A DNA stretch of 64,000 nucleotides from Chryseobacterium glaciei (GCF_001648155.1 NZ_CP015199.1:186001-250000), one strand, 5' to 3'. Positions 24,054 through 33,144 are shown, numbered from the stretch's first letter. Numbers and translations: made by a program. The notes: a model not told the origin generated them from the letters alone.

Positions 24054-26264
24054 ATGAGTTACGACTTAGAACAGGAAAACAAAGAGATTCTTGCAAGATA
24101 TAAGGATCTGATTTCGAACACCTACAGAACTTTGGATGAGGAAAATAATAAACTCATCCGAAAGGCATTTGATATCGCATTGGATGCCCACAAGGATCAA
24201 AGGAGGAAATCCGGCGAACCTTATATCTACCACCCCATTGCCGTTGCGAAAATCGTAGCGACAGAAATTGGTTTGGGAGCAACTTCCATTGCCTGTGCGT
24301 TGCTGCATGACGTAATTGAAGATTCAGATTATACTTACGAAGATCTCAAAAAGATATTTGGAGAAAAAATCGCCAATATCGTGAATGGATTAACCAAAAT
24401 ATCCATCATGAATCACCAGAATATCTCCGTACAATCTGAGAATTACAGAAAGCTTTTGCTTACTTTATCTGAAGATTTCAGAGTTATTTTAATTAAAATT
24501 GCCGATCGACTTCACAACATGCGAACATTGGAAAGCATGGCACCCGACAAACAGAAGAAAATCGCTTCTGAAACGGTCTATATTTATGCTCCAATGGCGC
24601 ACCGTTTAGGTTTGTATAATATTAAATCTGAACTTGAAGATCTATCTTTAAAATATAATAATCCCGAAGTTTTTAACGAAATCACGGAAAAATTAGAGCT
24701 AGCCAAAGAAAACCGTGAAAGATATATTGATGAATTTAAAAAGGAAGCTTCCGAGAGATTAAAGGAAGAAGGATTAAATTTTACCATAAAAGGCCGTGCA
24801 AAAGCAATTTCTTCTATTTACAGAAAAATGCTGAAACAAGGAGTTTCTTTCGAGGAGGTGTTTGATAATTATGCAATTAGAATTATTTATAAATCTGATG
24901 CTAAAAACGAAAAATTCTTAGCCTGGAAAATTTATTCTATTGTCACAGATGTTTATCACAGTAATCCATCAAGAATGCGTGACTGGATCACTCAGCCCCG
25001 TTCTACAGGTTATGAAAGTTTGCATTTAACTGTTCTTGGTCCAGATAAAAAATGGATCGAAGTTCAAATTCGTTCCGAAAGAATGGACGAAATCGCTGAA
25101 AAAGGGGTTGCAGCACATTACAAATATAAAGAAGGCTACAAACAAAGCTCCGACGATAAGAATTTCGAAAGATGGGTAACAGAAATCCGTGATGTTCTTG
25201 AGCAGCAGCAGGATCTTTCTACTTCTGAGCTTTTAGATAATATTAAACTTAATTTATATTCAAAAGAGGTTTTCGTGTTCACTCCAAAAGGTGAAATTAA
25301 AATCTTACCAACCAATGCAACGGCTTTAGATTTTGCATTTTCAGTTCATTCTGATCTAGGAATGAAATGTTTAGGTGCAAAAATCAATGGTAAATTGGTT
25401 CCAATTTCCTATGTTCTTCAAAACGGAGATCAGGTTGACATTCTTTCTTCTCAGAATCAAAAACCAAAATTTGATTGGCTGGAATTTGTTGTTACTTCAA
25501 AGGCTAAATCAAAGATCAAAGGTTATCTGAATTCTCAAAAAAATCAATTGGTTGAGGAAGGAAAAGAAACTTTACAGAGAAAACTTCGTCATGCAAAAAT
25601 CAATTTTAATGATGAAGAGATCAACAAACTTCAAAAATTCTTTAACTTAAAAACTTCTCAGGAATTATTTCTGAAATTCCAGAGTAATGAACTGGATGCA
25701 AGTAGTTTAAGAAAATACATTGAAAGTAAGAATGTATTTAATAATTTACTTTCAAGATTCAGAAAATCTCCGACAAAAAATACGGCTTATATAGAGCCAA
25801 AAGAGCAGAATCTTGACATGATCGTGTTCGGAAAAGATGAAGAAAAGCTGAATTATACGTATGCAAAATGTTGTACGGTAATTCCGGGAGACAAAATTTT
25901 CGGATTTATCACCATTTCGGAAGGTATAAAAGTTCACAGTGACAATTGTCCGAATGCGATCAATCTTAGAGCCCAATACGATTACAGGGTGATTCCTGCG
26001 AAGTGGGTAAATGCTGAAAGTTTCCAAAACAGAGTGAAAATTGAGATCGAAGGTCTCGACAGAATGGGAATGATCAACGATATTACTGCTGTCATCAGCG
26101 GTTCTATGGGAATGGATATGAAAAGTATGTCTATTGAATCCAACAACGGAATTTTTACAGGAAACATCAATCTTGAGGTTAAAAATAAAAGTCAATTGGA
26201 GGAAACATTCACAAAACTAAAAGATATTAACGGAGTTTCACGAGTGAGACGATTACAATCATAA
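24054..26264 (+). CDS. spoT: Bifunctional (p)ppGpp synthetase/hydrolase (Rel/SpoT)
   Basis: The 736-residue protein has the HD hydrolase domain (H60, H85-D86 in LLHDVIEDS, and RLHNMRTL). Next comes the synthetase domain with YESLHLTV and EVQIRS, and the basic RMRDWI segment expected of bifunctional enzymes. A TGS domain (about 395-460) and a C-terminal ACT domain (about 660-736) follow. It makes and destroys the stringent-response alarmone at the ribosome or in the cytoplasm. nhaA starts 1 bp after its stop codon, so the two are co-transcribed. Confidence 0.95.
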   Translation: MSYDLEQENKEILARYKDLISNTYRTLDEENNKLIRKAFDIALDAHKDQRRKSGEPYIYHPIAVAKIVATEIGLGATSIACALLHDVIEDSDYTYEDLKKIFGEKIANIVNGLTKISIMNHQNISVQSENYRKLLLTLSEDFRVILIKIADRLHNMRTLESMAPDKQKKIASETVYIYAPMAHRLGLYNIKSELEDLSLKYNNPEVFNEITEKLELAKENRERYIDEFKKEASERLKEEGLNFTIKGRAKAISSIYRKMLKQGVSFEEVFDNYAIRIIYKSDAKNEKFLAWKIYSIVTDVYHSNPSRMRDWITQPRSTGYESLHLTVLGPDKKWIEVQIRSERMDEIAEKGVAAHYKYKEGYKQSSDDKNFERWVTEIRDVLEQQQDLSTSELLDNIKLNLYSKEVFVFTPKGEIKILPTNATALDFAFSVHSDLGMKCLGAKINGKLVPISYVLQNGDQVDILSSQNQKPKFDWLEFVVTSKAKSKIKGYLNSQKNQLVEEGKETLQRKLRHAKINFNDEEINKLQKFFNLKTSQELFLKFQSNELDASSLRKYIESKNVFNNLLSRFRKSPTKNTAYIEPKEQNLDMIVFGKDEEKLNYTYAKCCTVIPGDKIFGFITISEGIKVHSDNCPNAINLRAQYDYRVIPAKWVNAESFQNRVKIEIEGLDRMGMINDITAVISGSMGMDMKSMSIESNNGIFTGNINLEVKNKSQLEETFTKLKDINGVSRVRRLQS

Positions 26265-26265
26265 T

Positions 26266-27441
26266 ATGAATTTATCTGTATATTTTAAAAAATTTTTCAA
26301 CAATAGTCAGTCATCAGGAATTATACTTATTTTTTGTGTATTAGTTTCGTTACTAATCGCAAATTCTTCGGCTGGAGAAGATTTTCAGCATTTTTTGGAT
26401 AATGAAATCGGTGTAGAACTTTTTCATTTAAAATACCCTGTCAGCATTTGGATCAATGATGGTTTAATGGCCATTTTTTTCCTTTTGGTTGGGCTGGAAA
26501 TAAAAAGAGAAATGGTAGAAGGTGAACTCTCATCTTTTAAAAATGCTTCTCTTCCTATTTTTGCAGCCATCGGTGGAATGACTATTCCGGCAGGAATTTA
26601 CAGTATTTTCAATGCAGAAACTCCTTATGCAAACGGCTGGGGAATTCCCATGGCAACGGATATTGCTTTTTCATTGGCGATTATTTCAATGTTGGGAAGT
26701 AAGATCCCGAATTCTATTAAAATTTTCCTAGCTGCATTAGCGATTGTTGATGACTTGGGAGCTATTTTGGTTATTGCAATTTTTTATACAGAACAGATTC
26801 ATTGGACGTATTTATTACTGTCTTTTGGAGTAACTGCTTTATTATTTTTATTGAATTTTTTAAAGGTTACAAAGATTTATTTTTACATTATTCCTGGGCT
26901 ATTTTTGTGGTATTTCCTGCATCATTCGGGAATTCATGCTACGATTGCGGGAGTTTTATTAGCCTTTTCAATTCCGACAAACGCTTCCAATGTAAAAATT
27001 TCACCTTTGGAAAAATTAGAACATACATTGTATTTTCCTGTAAGTTTTTTAATCATGCCCATATTTGCATTAACCAATACCAATATTGCTTTTAATAATG
27101 GAATGCTCGAAGGTTTAACGAGTACTTTAGGTTTAGGTATAATCGGCGGTTTGATTATAGGAAAATTAATCGGAATTAATTTATTCTCATTAATCGCTAT
27201 TAAATTTAAACTAAGTTCACTTCCTCAAAACAGCTCGTGGACACAAATGATAGGCGTCGGTTTCTTAGCCGGAATTGGTTTTACGATGTCTATTTTCATC
27301 GCACTTCTTTCTTTCAAGGGAGAAATTGAAATTCAGGATGAAGCTAAATTTGCGATTTTAATTGCTTCTTTTTTAGCTGCTGTTTTAGGATATGTAATTT
27401 TGAATTTAGGATCAAAAAAAAAGGAGGTTATTGAGAATTAA
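26266..27441 (+). CDS. nhaA: Na+/H+ antiporter NhaA
   Basis: The 391-residue membrane protein has the NhaA signatures: the paired aspartates D162/D163 in AIVDDLGAI, which bind sodium and protons, and segments GLEIKREMVEGELS and GIGFTMSIFI. About 12 helices are expected. It expels Na+ in exchange for protons in the inner membrane. The ATG follows the spoT stop after a single base. Its stop codon overlaps that of the convergent lipoprotein gene. Confidence 0.95.
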   Translation: MNLSVYFKKFFNNSQSSGIILIFCVLVSLLIANSSAGEDFQHFLDNEIGVELFHLKYPVSIWINDGLMAIFFLLVGLEIKREMVEGELSSFKNASLPIFAAIGGMTIPAGIYSIFNAETPYANGWGIPMATDIAFSLAIISMLGSKIPNSIKIFLAALAIVDDLGAILVIAIFYTEQIHWTYLLLSFGVTALLFLLNFLKVTKIYFYIIPGLFLWYFLHHSGIHATIAGVLLAFSIPTNASNVKISPLEKLEHTLYFPVSFLIMPIFALTNTNIAFNNGMLEGLTSTLGLGIIGGLIIGKLIGINLFSLIAIKFKLSSLPQNSSWTQMIGVGFLAGIGFTMSIFIALLSFKGEIEIQDEAKFAILIASFLAAVLGYVILNLGSKKKEVIEN

Positions 27442-27812
27442 TTTTTTGTAACTGACCAACTTCCGTTTAAATTACCCATTTTCCATGTTCCGGATTTACT
27501 TTCTAAATTTCCATATAAAGTAAATCCTGAGCTAGAGGTTGTACTGCTTATCGATGAACCTATAAGTCCTGAATAAAAAGTCTCTTGGTGGCCTTGGGAA
27601 ATTTTTGTACCTTCTATTGTTCCGCTTTTGTTTACATTTAAAATTAAAGTTCCGCTTTGGTCTCCCGAATAGCTACCACTCCACTTTCCCATGTAAGGAG
27701 AAGTGTAATTTTCTTCCTGTTTATCGCGTTCTACTTCATCAAGAACATGTTGGCATGAAAGGACGGTTAATAATGGAAATATGATTAGTAGGTATTTAAT
27801 TTTCAGTTTCAT
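27438..27812 (-). CDS. Small lipoprotein of unknown function
   Basis: The protein has 124 residues when started at the ATG at 27812, which gives a proper lipoprotein signal with C20 in LLTVLSC; the open frame reaches back to 27875 and would place extra charged residues before it. The mature part is Ser/Thr/Gly-rich, with a GKWSGSYSGDQSGTL pattern resembling small antiparallel-strand domains. It lies just downstream of the YihY gene on the same strand and ends on top of the nhaA stop. No function is recognised. Confidence 0.7.
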   Translation of the reverse strand: MKLKIKYLLIIFPLLTVLSCQHVLDEVERDKQEENYTSPYMGKWSGSYSGDQSGTLILNVNKSGTIEGTKISQGHQETFYSGLIGSSISSTTSSSGFTLYGNLESKSGTWKMGNLNGSWSVTKN

Positions 27813-27825
27813 AGTTTTTGTTTTT

Positions 27826-28782
27826 TTAATCATTATCATTAGAATAGCCACGTAAATCCTCTTTTCTAAGCTCATCAGACAACAGCTTCTCCACTCTTAA
27901 TTTTCTAAGAGCCATATTCAGTTCGTTTCCAAACAGAAGAAGATAGACGTTTACATTTACCCAGACCATCAGTAAAATCATACTTCCAATCGATCCGTAT
28001 AAAACGTTATATCTGGCAATATTTTTAACATACAGCGCGAAAAAATAAGTCGTAACAACAAATAAAACAGTCGTAAGAATCGCTCCCGGAACAGCCTGTC
28101 TGAATCTTGCGATTTTCACGGTTCCCAACCAATAAAATAATGTTAGAAGAATAAAGTAAAATAATGGAAATGATACAAATCCGATAATACTGGATAGGTT
28201 TTTCACCAACCACGAGACATTATCAACCGGAGCGAATAATTTCATTACAACTTCCACATAATAAACGCCGAAAAGAGCCAGAAAAACTATTATTATAAAG
28301 CCAATTGTGATAAAAAATGACAGAATAAATTCTTTTACATCCGTTAATTTTTCATCAGAATTTTCATTAAATCCATTGATGAGAGAAAATGTTCCGTTTG
28401 TTGCAAAAACCAAGGCTAAAACAATCGTCAAATTACTGATTCCCTTCATATTAGGAATGATATTATTTTCAATATATCCTCTCACTTCATTTTCCATGTG
28501 TGACGGAAAAACATTGTGAATCAATACTTCAAAAATATAAAACTGAAGTTTATCATAATGAGGCATATATGGCAAAACCGACAGCAAAAAGAGAAGAAAC
28601 GGGAATAAACTTAATGTAAAACTCCATGAAATTGATGCTGCCTTTCGTCCAATTTTCCCTTTAAAAACTCCTGTAATATAAATCTGAAACATCTGCCACA
28701 GCGAAATACCCAACACAGGAATGTGTATATCATCAAAGAAATCTTGAATTTTTAGAATGAATGTGGGAATTTTAAGATTCAT
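27826..28782 (-). CDS. YihY/BrkB-family inner-membrane protein
   Basis: The 318-residue protein has about six membrane helices and the family features KIGRKAASISWSFTLSLFPFLLF near the start and YGSIGSMILLMVWVNVNVYLLLFGNELN near the end. The biochemical role of this family is not established; it was once mislabelled ribonuclease BN. It is divergent from rlmH, and the two -7 boxes face each other in the 31-bp gap. Confidence 0.88.
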   Translation of the reverse strand: MNLKIPTFILKIQDFFDDIHIPVLGISLWQMFQIYITGVFKGKIGRKAASISWSFTLSLFPFLLFLLSVLPYMPHYDKLQFYIFEVLIHNVFPSHMENEVRGYIENNIIPNMKGISNLTIVLALVFATNGTFSLINGFNENSDEKLTDVKEFILSFFITIGFIIIVFLALFGVYYVEVVMKLFAPVDNVSWLVKNLSSIIGFVSFPLFYFILLTLFYWLGTVKIARFRQAVPGAILTTVLFVVTTYFFALYVKNIARYNVLYGSIGSMILLMVWVNVNVYLLLFGNELNMALRKLRVEKLLSDELRKEDLRGYSNDND

Positions 28783-28786
28783 AAAG

Positions 28787-28809
28787 TATATTTGCGCCTA
28801 GCAAATATA
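28787..28809. promoter_or_regulatory. Face-to-face -7 boxes for the YihY gene and rlmH
   Basis: TATATTTGC (plus strand, 28787-28795) and its mirror GCAAATATA (28801-28809, a TATATTTGC on the minus strand) flank five bases. Each is a match to TAnnTTTG at the right distance (about 19 nt) from one of the two divergent start codons. Clear -33 elements are not seen. Confidence 0.6.
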
Positions 28810-28813
28810 AGAA

Positions 28814-29287
28814 ATGCGTATCAATTTACTCTGCATTGGCAAAACGGATGATAAAGAAATTACTTCTTTGATCAATTATTACCTTACTCGCCTTCCCAAA
28901 CATTGGAATTTTGAAATTATAGAAATTCCTGATGTAAAAAACGCCAAAAACCTTTCTCCTGATCTTTTGAAAAAAGAAGAAGCAAAGCTATTCTCTAATC
29001 ATATCGACAAAAATGATTTGGTTGTAATTTTAGACGAAAAAGGAAAACAATTTACAAGCAGAGAATTTTCACAAAAAATAGATACCTGGATGAATTCTTC
29101 AGTGAAAAAAATTCACATTTTGATTGGTGGAGCTTATGGTTTTTCGGATGAAATTTACACCAGAGCAAACGAAAAAATGTCATTATCTAAAATGACATTT
29201 ACGCACCAGATGATCCGGTTATTTATCGTTGAACAATTGTATCGTGCAGACCAGATTTTGCAGGGAAAACCTTATCATAATGATTGA
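28814..29287 (+). CDS. rlmH: 23S rRNA pseudouridine-1915 N3-methyltransferase
   Basis: The 157-residue SPOUT methyltransferase has the family features LDEKGKQFTSREFSQ, IGGAYGF and the C-terminal MTFTHQMIRLFIVEQLYRA with final YHND. Its length matches RlmH. It methylates pseudouridine 1915 in helix 69 of 23S rRNA on assembled ribosomes. It is a single-gene unit transcribed from the shared promoter region with the YihY gene. Confidence 0.96.
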   Translation: MRINLLCIGKTDDKEITSLINYYLTRLPKHWNFEIIEIPDVKNAKNLSPDLLKKEEAKLFSNHIDKNDLVVILDEKGKQFTSREFSQKIDTWMNSSVKKIHILIGGAYGFSDEIYTRANEKMSLSKMTFTHQMIRLFIVEQLYRADQILQGKPYHND

Positions 29288-29332
29288 TTTTTAAACTTTA
29301 TAAGAAGTTGTACGAAAAAAGCAACTTAAATC

Positions 29333-29365
29333 AAACCTAACAGGTTTTAAAAACCTGTTAGGTTT
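29333..29365. repeat. 16-1-16 palindromic repeat (family A, copy 2)
   Basis: AAACCTAACAGGTTTT (29333-29348) and its exact reverse complement (29350-29365) flank one A. The arms are identical to those at 34536-34568. It follows rlmH. Confidence 0.85.
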
Positions 29366-29464
29366 ATCGCAGTATAATTGATCTCAGATAATATTAAACA
29401 ATCAATATTCTGAATTATATTTACCTGTCTTTTTAAACTTGAAAAACACCACTGTAAATACCAA

Positions 29465-29920
29465 CTAGACTTTTAAACCTATCTGTCTTTTTGCTTCACC
29501 AACCACAAAAGCTACTGAATTTGCAATATTAAAACTTCTAATTAAATTTGACATCGGGATCGTTAAATGGTTATCAAAACGAGATAAAACATCTTTACTC
29601 AATCCGACACTTTCTTTCCCAAAAACGAGCCAGTCACCGTCCTGAAAATCAGTTTCTAAATAGGATTTCTCAGCATGTGAACTCATTAAAAATACTCGAG
29701 ATTTATCGGGAACTTGTTGAATCCATTCATCAACATTTGCATATTCTGAAACATCAAGATGAACCCAATAATCTAAGCCCGAACGTTTCAGATTTTTATC
29801 ATTAATTATAAATCCAAAGGGATGAATTAGGTGCAATTTACTTTCCGTACCTACGCATAATCGTCCGATATTTCCTGTATTATTCGGTATTTCGGGTTCT
29901 ACGAGAACAATGTTTAACAT
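29465..29920 (-). CDS. trmL: tRNA (cytidine/uridine-34 2'-O)-methyltransferase
   Basis: The 151-residue protein is a minimal SPOUT methyltransferase: N-terminal VLVEPEIPNNTGNIGR, LVFGKESVGL, and C-terminal IPMSNLIRSFNIANSVAFVVGEA forming the knot. TrmL modifies the wobble position of leucine tRNAs. The length and motifs fit TrmL better than longer TrmH relatives. Confidence 0.93.
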   Translation of the reverse strand: MLNIVLVEPEIPNNTGNIGRLCVGTESKLHLIHPFGFIINDKNLKRSGLDYWVHLDVSEYANVDEWIQQVPDKSRVFLMSSHAEKSYLETDFQDGDWLVFGKESVGLSKDVLSRFDNHLTIPMSNLIRSFNIANSVAFVVGEAKRQIGLKV

Positions 29921-29968
29921 ATTTATTTTTTACTAGTTTTCCAGAGAAAACCTTATCACAATGATTAA

Positions 29969-30787
29969 TTATTTTGCAGGAGCTTTACATTTTGCATAAT
30001 AATCCGCAAGAAGACCTTTTTCATATCCTAAACTTACAGCTTTATCTAAGGTTGTGCATGCTTCTTTCGGCTTTGCAGCATCAAACAAGATCAAAGCTTT
30101 TGTAACATAAGACTGAGAAAATTTAGGATCTATTGAAATCGCTTTGTTAACATCAACAAGAGCTTCTTTAGATTTTTTTAATTTAAGATAAACGTCGGCT
30201 CTTCCGTTGTATAAAAGAGATTCGGGTTTTTCGGAGATCAATTGATTATAATCTTTTAAAGCACCTTCCAGATCACCGCTATTTTTTTTCAGATTAGCTA
30301 ATCCTGTTTTTGCATAAATATTATCTGCCGCAAAACTTAAAATTTGGTTTAAATCTTTTAAAGCCAGATCCTTTTTCCCTTGACTTTCATAAATTTTAGA
30401 ACGCGTTAAATACATATCAACATTTTCAGGTTCTATCTGAAGACCTTTATCAATGTATTCCAGCGCTTTTGCCTTGCTTCCTCTCTGGCTGTTTAATGAA
30501 GCTAAATTTGCATAAACAGAAGCGGACAAAGGATTTGCTCTCAAGGCAGCTTCATAGGATTTAAAAGCCAAAGCGGTCTTTCCTAATCTTCTCTGTGACG
30601 TTCCTAAGTTATTATAATAATCAGATTGAAATTTCTGAATCTGTTCTTTTTCAGCAAGTTTAGAATATTGCTCTTCTGCACATTTGTAGTCTGCTTTTTT
30701 AAAGCATTCTTCAGCCATTTTGGCATCCTGAGCATAAAAATTTAATGAGGAAAAGGCTAATGCCAGAATTAATAAATGTTTTTTCAT
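29969..30787 (-). CDS. Exported TPR-repeat protein
   Basis: The 272-residue protein has a signal peptide (cleavage near NFYAQ) and a series of about six tetratricopeptide repeats with the usual alanine/glycine/tyrosine spacing (for example ALAFKSYEAALRANPLSASVYANLA). Such proteins act as periplasmic scaffolds. The start overlaps the upstream PAP2 gene by 4 bp, so the two are translated together; a joint envelope role is plausible. Confidence 0.85.
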   Translation of the reverse strand: MKKHLLILALAFSSLNFYAQDAKMAEECFKKADYKCAEEQYSKLAEKEQIQKFQSDYYNNLGTSQRRLGKTALAFKSYEAALRANPLSASVYANLASLNSQRGSKAKALEYIDKGLQIEPENVDMYLTRSKIYESQGKKDLALKDLNQILSFAADNIYAKTGLANLKKNSGDLEGALKDYNQLISEKPESLLYNGRADVYLKLKKSKEALVDVNKAISIDPKFSQSYVTKALILFDAAKPKEACTTLDKAVSLGYEKGLLADYYAKCKAPAK

Positions 30788-31350
30788 GAGGTTATATTTT
30801 GTTTATTGATTACTTTTTTGGCAAGTGCACCAAATATCACTCCCAATAAAAGTCCAACAAACGCCCCCACCAAAATATCTATCGGGAAATGTACACCTAA
30901 ATATATTCGGCTGTATGCTACCACCACAGCCCACACAAATATAGCATAAGGAAACCAATTGAGTTTCTTTTTTAATAAAATACTTAAGTATGTTGCTAAA
31001 AAGAAGGTGTTGGAAGCATGCGCAGAATAGAAACCGAACTGCCCGCCACATTTCACGATTCTCATGTGATGCTCTAAAGTCGGGTCATGACAAGGTCTTA
31101 ATCTCGCCACACCAAATTTGAAAACACTCGCCAACTGGTCGGAAACCGTAGCTCCAATTGCTATAAATATGAGAATAAAAACTAAAGATCTTAGTTTGTA
31201 ATTTTTATATAAAAAGTAAAGAAATATAATGTAAAGCGGAACCCAGATCCAAGTGCTGGAGATCAGCATCCAAAACTGATCAAAAGAAGAATTTCCCAAA
31301 TTATTGAGAAACAAAAAGACCTTCTTATCTTCCTGAATAATTTCTTCCAT
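30784..31350 (-). CDS. PAP2-type membrane phosphatase
   Basis: The 188-residue protein has about five or six membrane helices and the three PAP2 acid-phosphatase motifs: KFGVARLRP (K-x6-RP), FYSAHASNTF (a variant of PSGH) and SRIYLGVHFPIDILVG (SR-x5-H-x3-D). Relatives dephosphorylate undecaprenyl pyrophosphate or lipid phosphates at the outer face of the inner membrane. It is translated between tatA (3 bp upstream) and the TPR gene (4-bp overlap). Confidence 0.88.
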   Translation of the reverse strand: MEEIIQEDKKVFLFLNNLGNSSFDQFWMLISSTWIWVPLYIIFLYFLYKNYKLRSLVFILIFIAIGATVSDQLASVFKFGVARLRPCHDPTLEHHMRIVKCGGQFGFYSAHASNTFFLATYLSILLKKKLNWFPYAIFVWAVVVAYSRIYLGVHFPIDILVGAFVGLLLGVIFGALAKKVINKQNITS

Positions 31351-31353
31351 GGA

Positions 31354-31689
31354 TTATCTGCTTACAGGCCCTTCGTGAGTTTCGTCATCGGCAGGTTTTG
31401 GCTTAGGCAGTTCATTGGATTCGGTTGGATTCGGTAAGAAGTCTTTCTCCACATCTTTCATTGGATTGTACTCTTTTGCGGCATCTTTTACCTTCTCTAT
31501 TTCACGCTTTATTTCAGAAACAGGGTTATCTGTTTCCTTCATTATCTCAGTTTTGATATCTTCCACTGCACCACGCATTTTTCTTATGCCCGAGCCTAAG
31601 TCACGTGCTATCGAAGGAAGTTTATCCGGTCCGAATAATACAACAATCGCAACTGCGATCAATGCCATTTCTCCAAAGCTTAATTCCAT
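31354..31689 (-). CDS. tatA: Twin-arginine translocase subunit TatA-like
   Basis: The 111-residue protein has one N-terminal membrane helix, then the FGPDKLPSIARDLG hinge and amphipathic helix of TatA/TatB proteins and an acidic, proline-rich tail. TatA forms the pore for folded proteins. No tatC is present in the window. It heads a three-gene minus-strand unit with the PAP2 and TPR genes. A TAATTTTG box (31694-31701) lies only 4 nt before the ATG. Confidence 0.88.
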   Translation of the reverse strand: MELSFGEMALIAVAIVVLFGPDKLPSIARDLGSGIRKMRGAVEDIKTEIMKETDNPVSEIKREIEKVKDAAKEYNPMKDVEKDFLPNPTESNELPKPKPADDETHEGPVSR

Positions 31690-31693
31690 GATA

Positions 31694-31701
31694 CAAAATT
31701 A
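31694..31701 (-). promoter_or_regulatory. -7 box directly at the tatA start
   Basis: TAATTTTG on the minus strand matches TAnnTTTG and is followed by TATC and then the tatA ATG, so the transcript would begin at or very near the start codon. No -33 match was found. Confidence 0.4.
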
Positions 31702-31757
31702 CAAAAGTTTATACATATCTGATACAGTTATATTATATTTTAAATAAATTTTAATTT

Positions 31758-31841
31758 TTTAGGGTTTAGGGTTTAGGGTTTAGGGTTTAGGGTTTAGGGT
31801 TTAGGGTTTAGGGTTTAGGGTTTAGGGTTTAGGGTTTAGGG
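31758..31841. repeat. Twelve perfect TTTAGGG tandem repeats
   Basis: The heptamer TTTAGGG is repeated exactly twelve times (84 bp) in the gap upstream of tatA, with no interruption. It carries no reading frame of note. Perfect short repeats of this kind usually vary in copy number by replication slippage. Confidence 0.97.
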
Positions 31842-32149
31842 TACAAAATTAATTCTTATATAAATTTGATGAACTTCCACTCTAATTTTATTTTAATATT
31901 TTTTACGCAAACAACACAAGAATTTCTTAACAACTAATTTCTTCTAACCGTATGCAAGAGCTTTTCATTCTGAAAAGTCCCTTCAATTAAATCATACTAT
32001 TATTAATTCCCTTTTCATGATCAAATTATCATTTACGCATTCATTTTTAGTATTTTATAAAATTTAATAAATAATTAATTCCAATCAAAGAGAATTATAT
32101 TGCAATTTTAAATAAATTTATTACACACAAAACATTTAAATATTTTATT
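31842..32149. other. Gene-free A/T-rich stretch
   Basis: This 308-bp stretch between the TTTAGGG array and the lipoprotein gene at 32150 has no credible reading frame, and I see no hairpin or promoter that I would defend. It probably holds the promoter and leader of the lipoprotein gene. Confidence 0.5.
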
Positions 32150-33091
32150 ATGAAAAAACTACTAACTACATGTAAGATTTTTGCCATTTTAGCGGTATTA
32201 ACACTTACCGGTTGTCAGGACGAAAACAATCAGGTCTTGCAGGAAAATCCATCAGAAAAAGTAAGTCTTTCTGATTTAAAAAGAGAAATTACACCATCAT
32301 CACAGGTAATTCCTAAGGCTGTTCAAATTCAACTTGATGAATCAAAAAAGAACATTGAAAAGTATCTTAAAAATGATCTTAAGATTGAAGGAATTGCTGT
32401 TTTGGGTAAGTTATCAACTGAAAAAGGAGTTTCTCTTTCACAAAATTTAATTTCTCAAAAGGACAATTTTGTTGCAGCAGGAAATATTTTAGATCTGGAA
32501 TCTGTAAAGATTGGCAAATTAGAAAACTTAAATTCAGGTGAAGATTTATCTATCGCTCAAAAAGGATTAAAAGATATGGCGATTGAAGAAATTAAAGCAA
32601 ACGCAAACGTTCTTGAGATCAGCTGGAATCATAACGGAGAAAAATTCTCAACATTATGTTATTATAATGATTCGGGAATTATCTGGGATAATATTCTTGG
32701 CGGATTGGTCATGATGGACAAAAGAGGAAACTCTGAAGCTTCAAATGATGCGGCAGCAAAAGTATCTTCCAAATGGTACAAACAATGGTGGACTGCCAAT
32801 TGGCTTTGGGGATCTAAAAGAGGTGAAATCGGATACCAAATTACCATTTACTATACAGGTTCATCGGTTTCAAATGTTGACGTGAGCGATTGGGGGAACA
32901 TCAGTTTAGGAAAGGCAAAAAGCGAAAGCAAAGTAACCAAAAAAACGGGAGCTTACGGACAATGCAGATATGCTCTTGGACTTTGTACTCCAACAGGTTC
33001 TTTAAGCTTTAATTCAAGCAACTTTTCGGTATCATTCTCAGGATTGGGAAGCAATGTTGTAAGTAATGGAATAAAATCACTTTATCCATAA
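32150..33091 (+). CDS. Exported lipoprotein of unknown function
   Basis: The 313-residue protein has a lipoprotein signal with C22 in LTLTGC. The N-terminal half is lysine-rich and probably helical. The C-terminal half (from about residue 200) is a tryptophan-rich segment (KWYKQWWTANWLWGSKRGE) followed by beta-strand patterns and a cysteine pair (GQCRYALGLCTP). I do not recognise the family. The gene stands alone with a strong terminator behind it. Confidence 0.75.
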   Translation: MKKLLTTCKIFAILAVLTLTGCQDENNQVLQENPSEKVSLSDLKREITPSSQVIPKAVQIQLDESKKNIEKYLKNDLKIEGIAVLGKLSTEKGVSLSQNLISQKDNFVAAGNILDLESVKIGKLENLNSGEDLSIAQKGLKDMAIEEIKANANVLEISWNHNGEKFSTLCYYNDSGIIWDNILGGLVMMDKRGNSEASNDAAAKVSSKWYKQWWTANWLWGSKRGEIGYQITIYYTGSSVSNVDVSDWGNISLGKAKSESKVTKKTGAYGQCRYALGLCTPTGSLSFNSSNFSVSFSGLGSNVVSNGIKSLYP

Positions 33092-33111
33092 TTATTAAAT
33101 TCTTTCAAACG

Positions 33112-33144
33112 AAACAGGGAACCAAATTTTGGTTCCCTGTTTTT
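33112..33144. terminator. Bidirectional terminator
   Basis: A 13-bp palindrome (ACAGGGAACCAAA at 33114-33126 with TTTGGTTCCCTGT at 33128-33140) is flanked by A and T runs. It can stop the lipoprotein transcript and the convergent MFS transcript. Confidence 0.88.

Noticed and set aside
31758..31841. Telomere or linear-replicon end
   Set aside because: The TTTAGGG array is internal, flanked by ordinary genes on both sides; a simple tandem repeat explains it.
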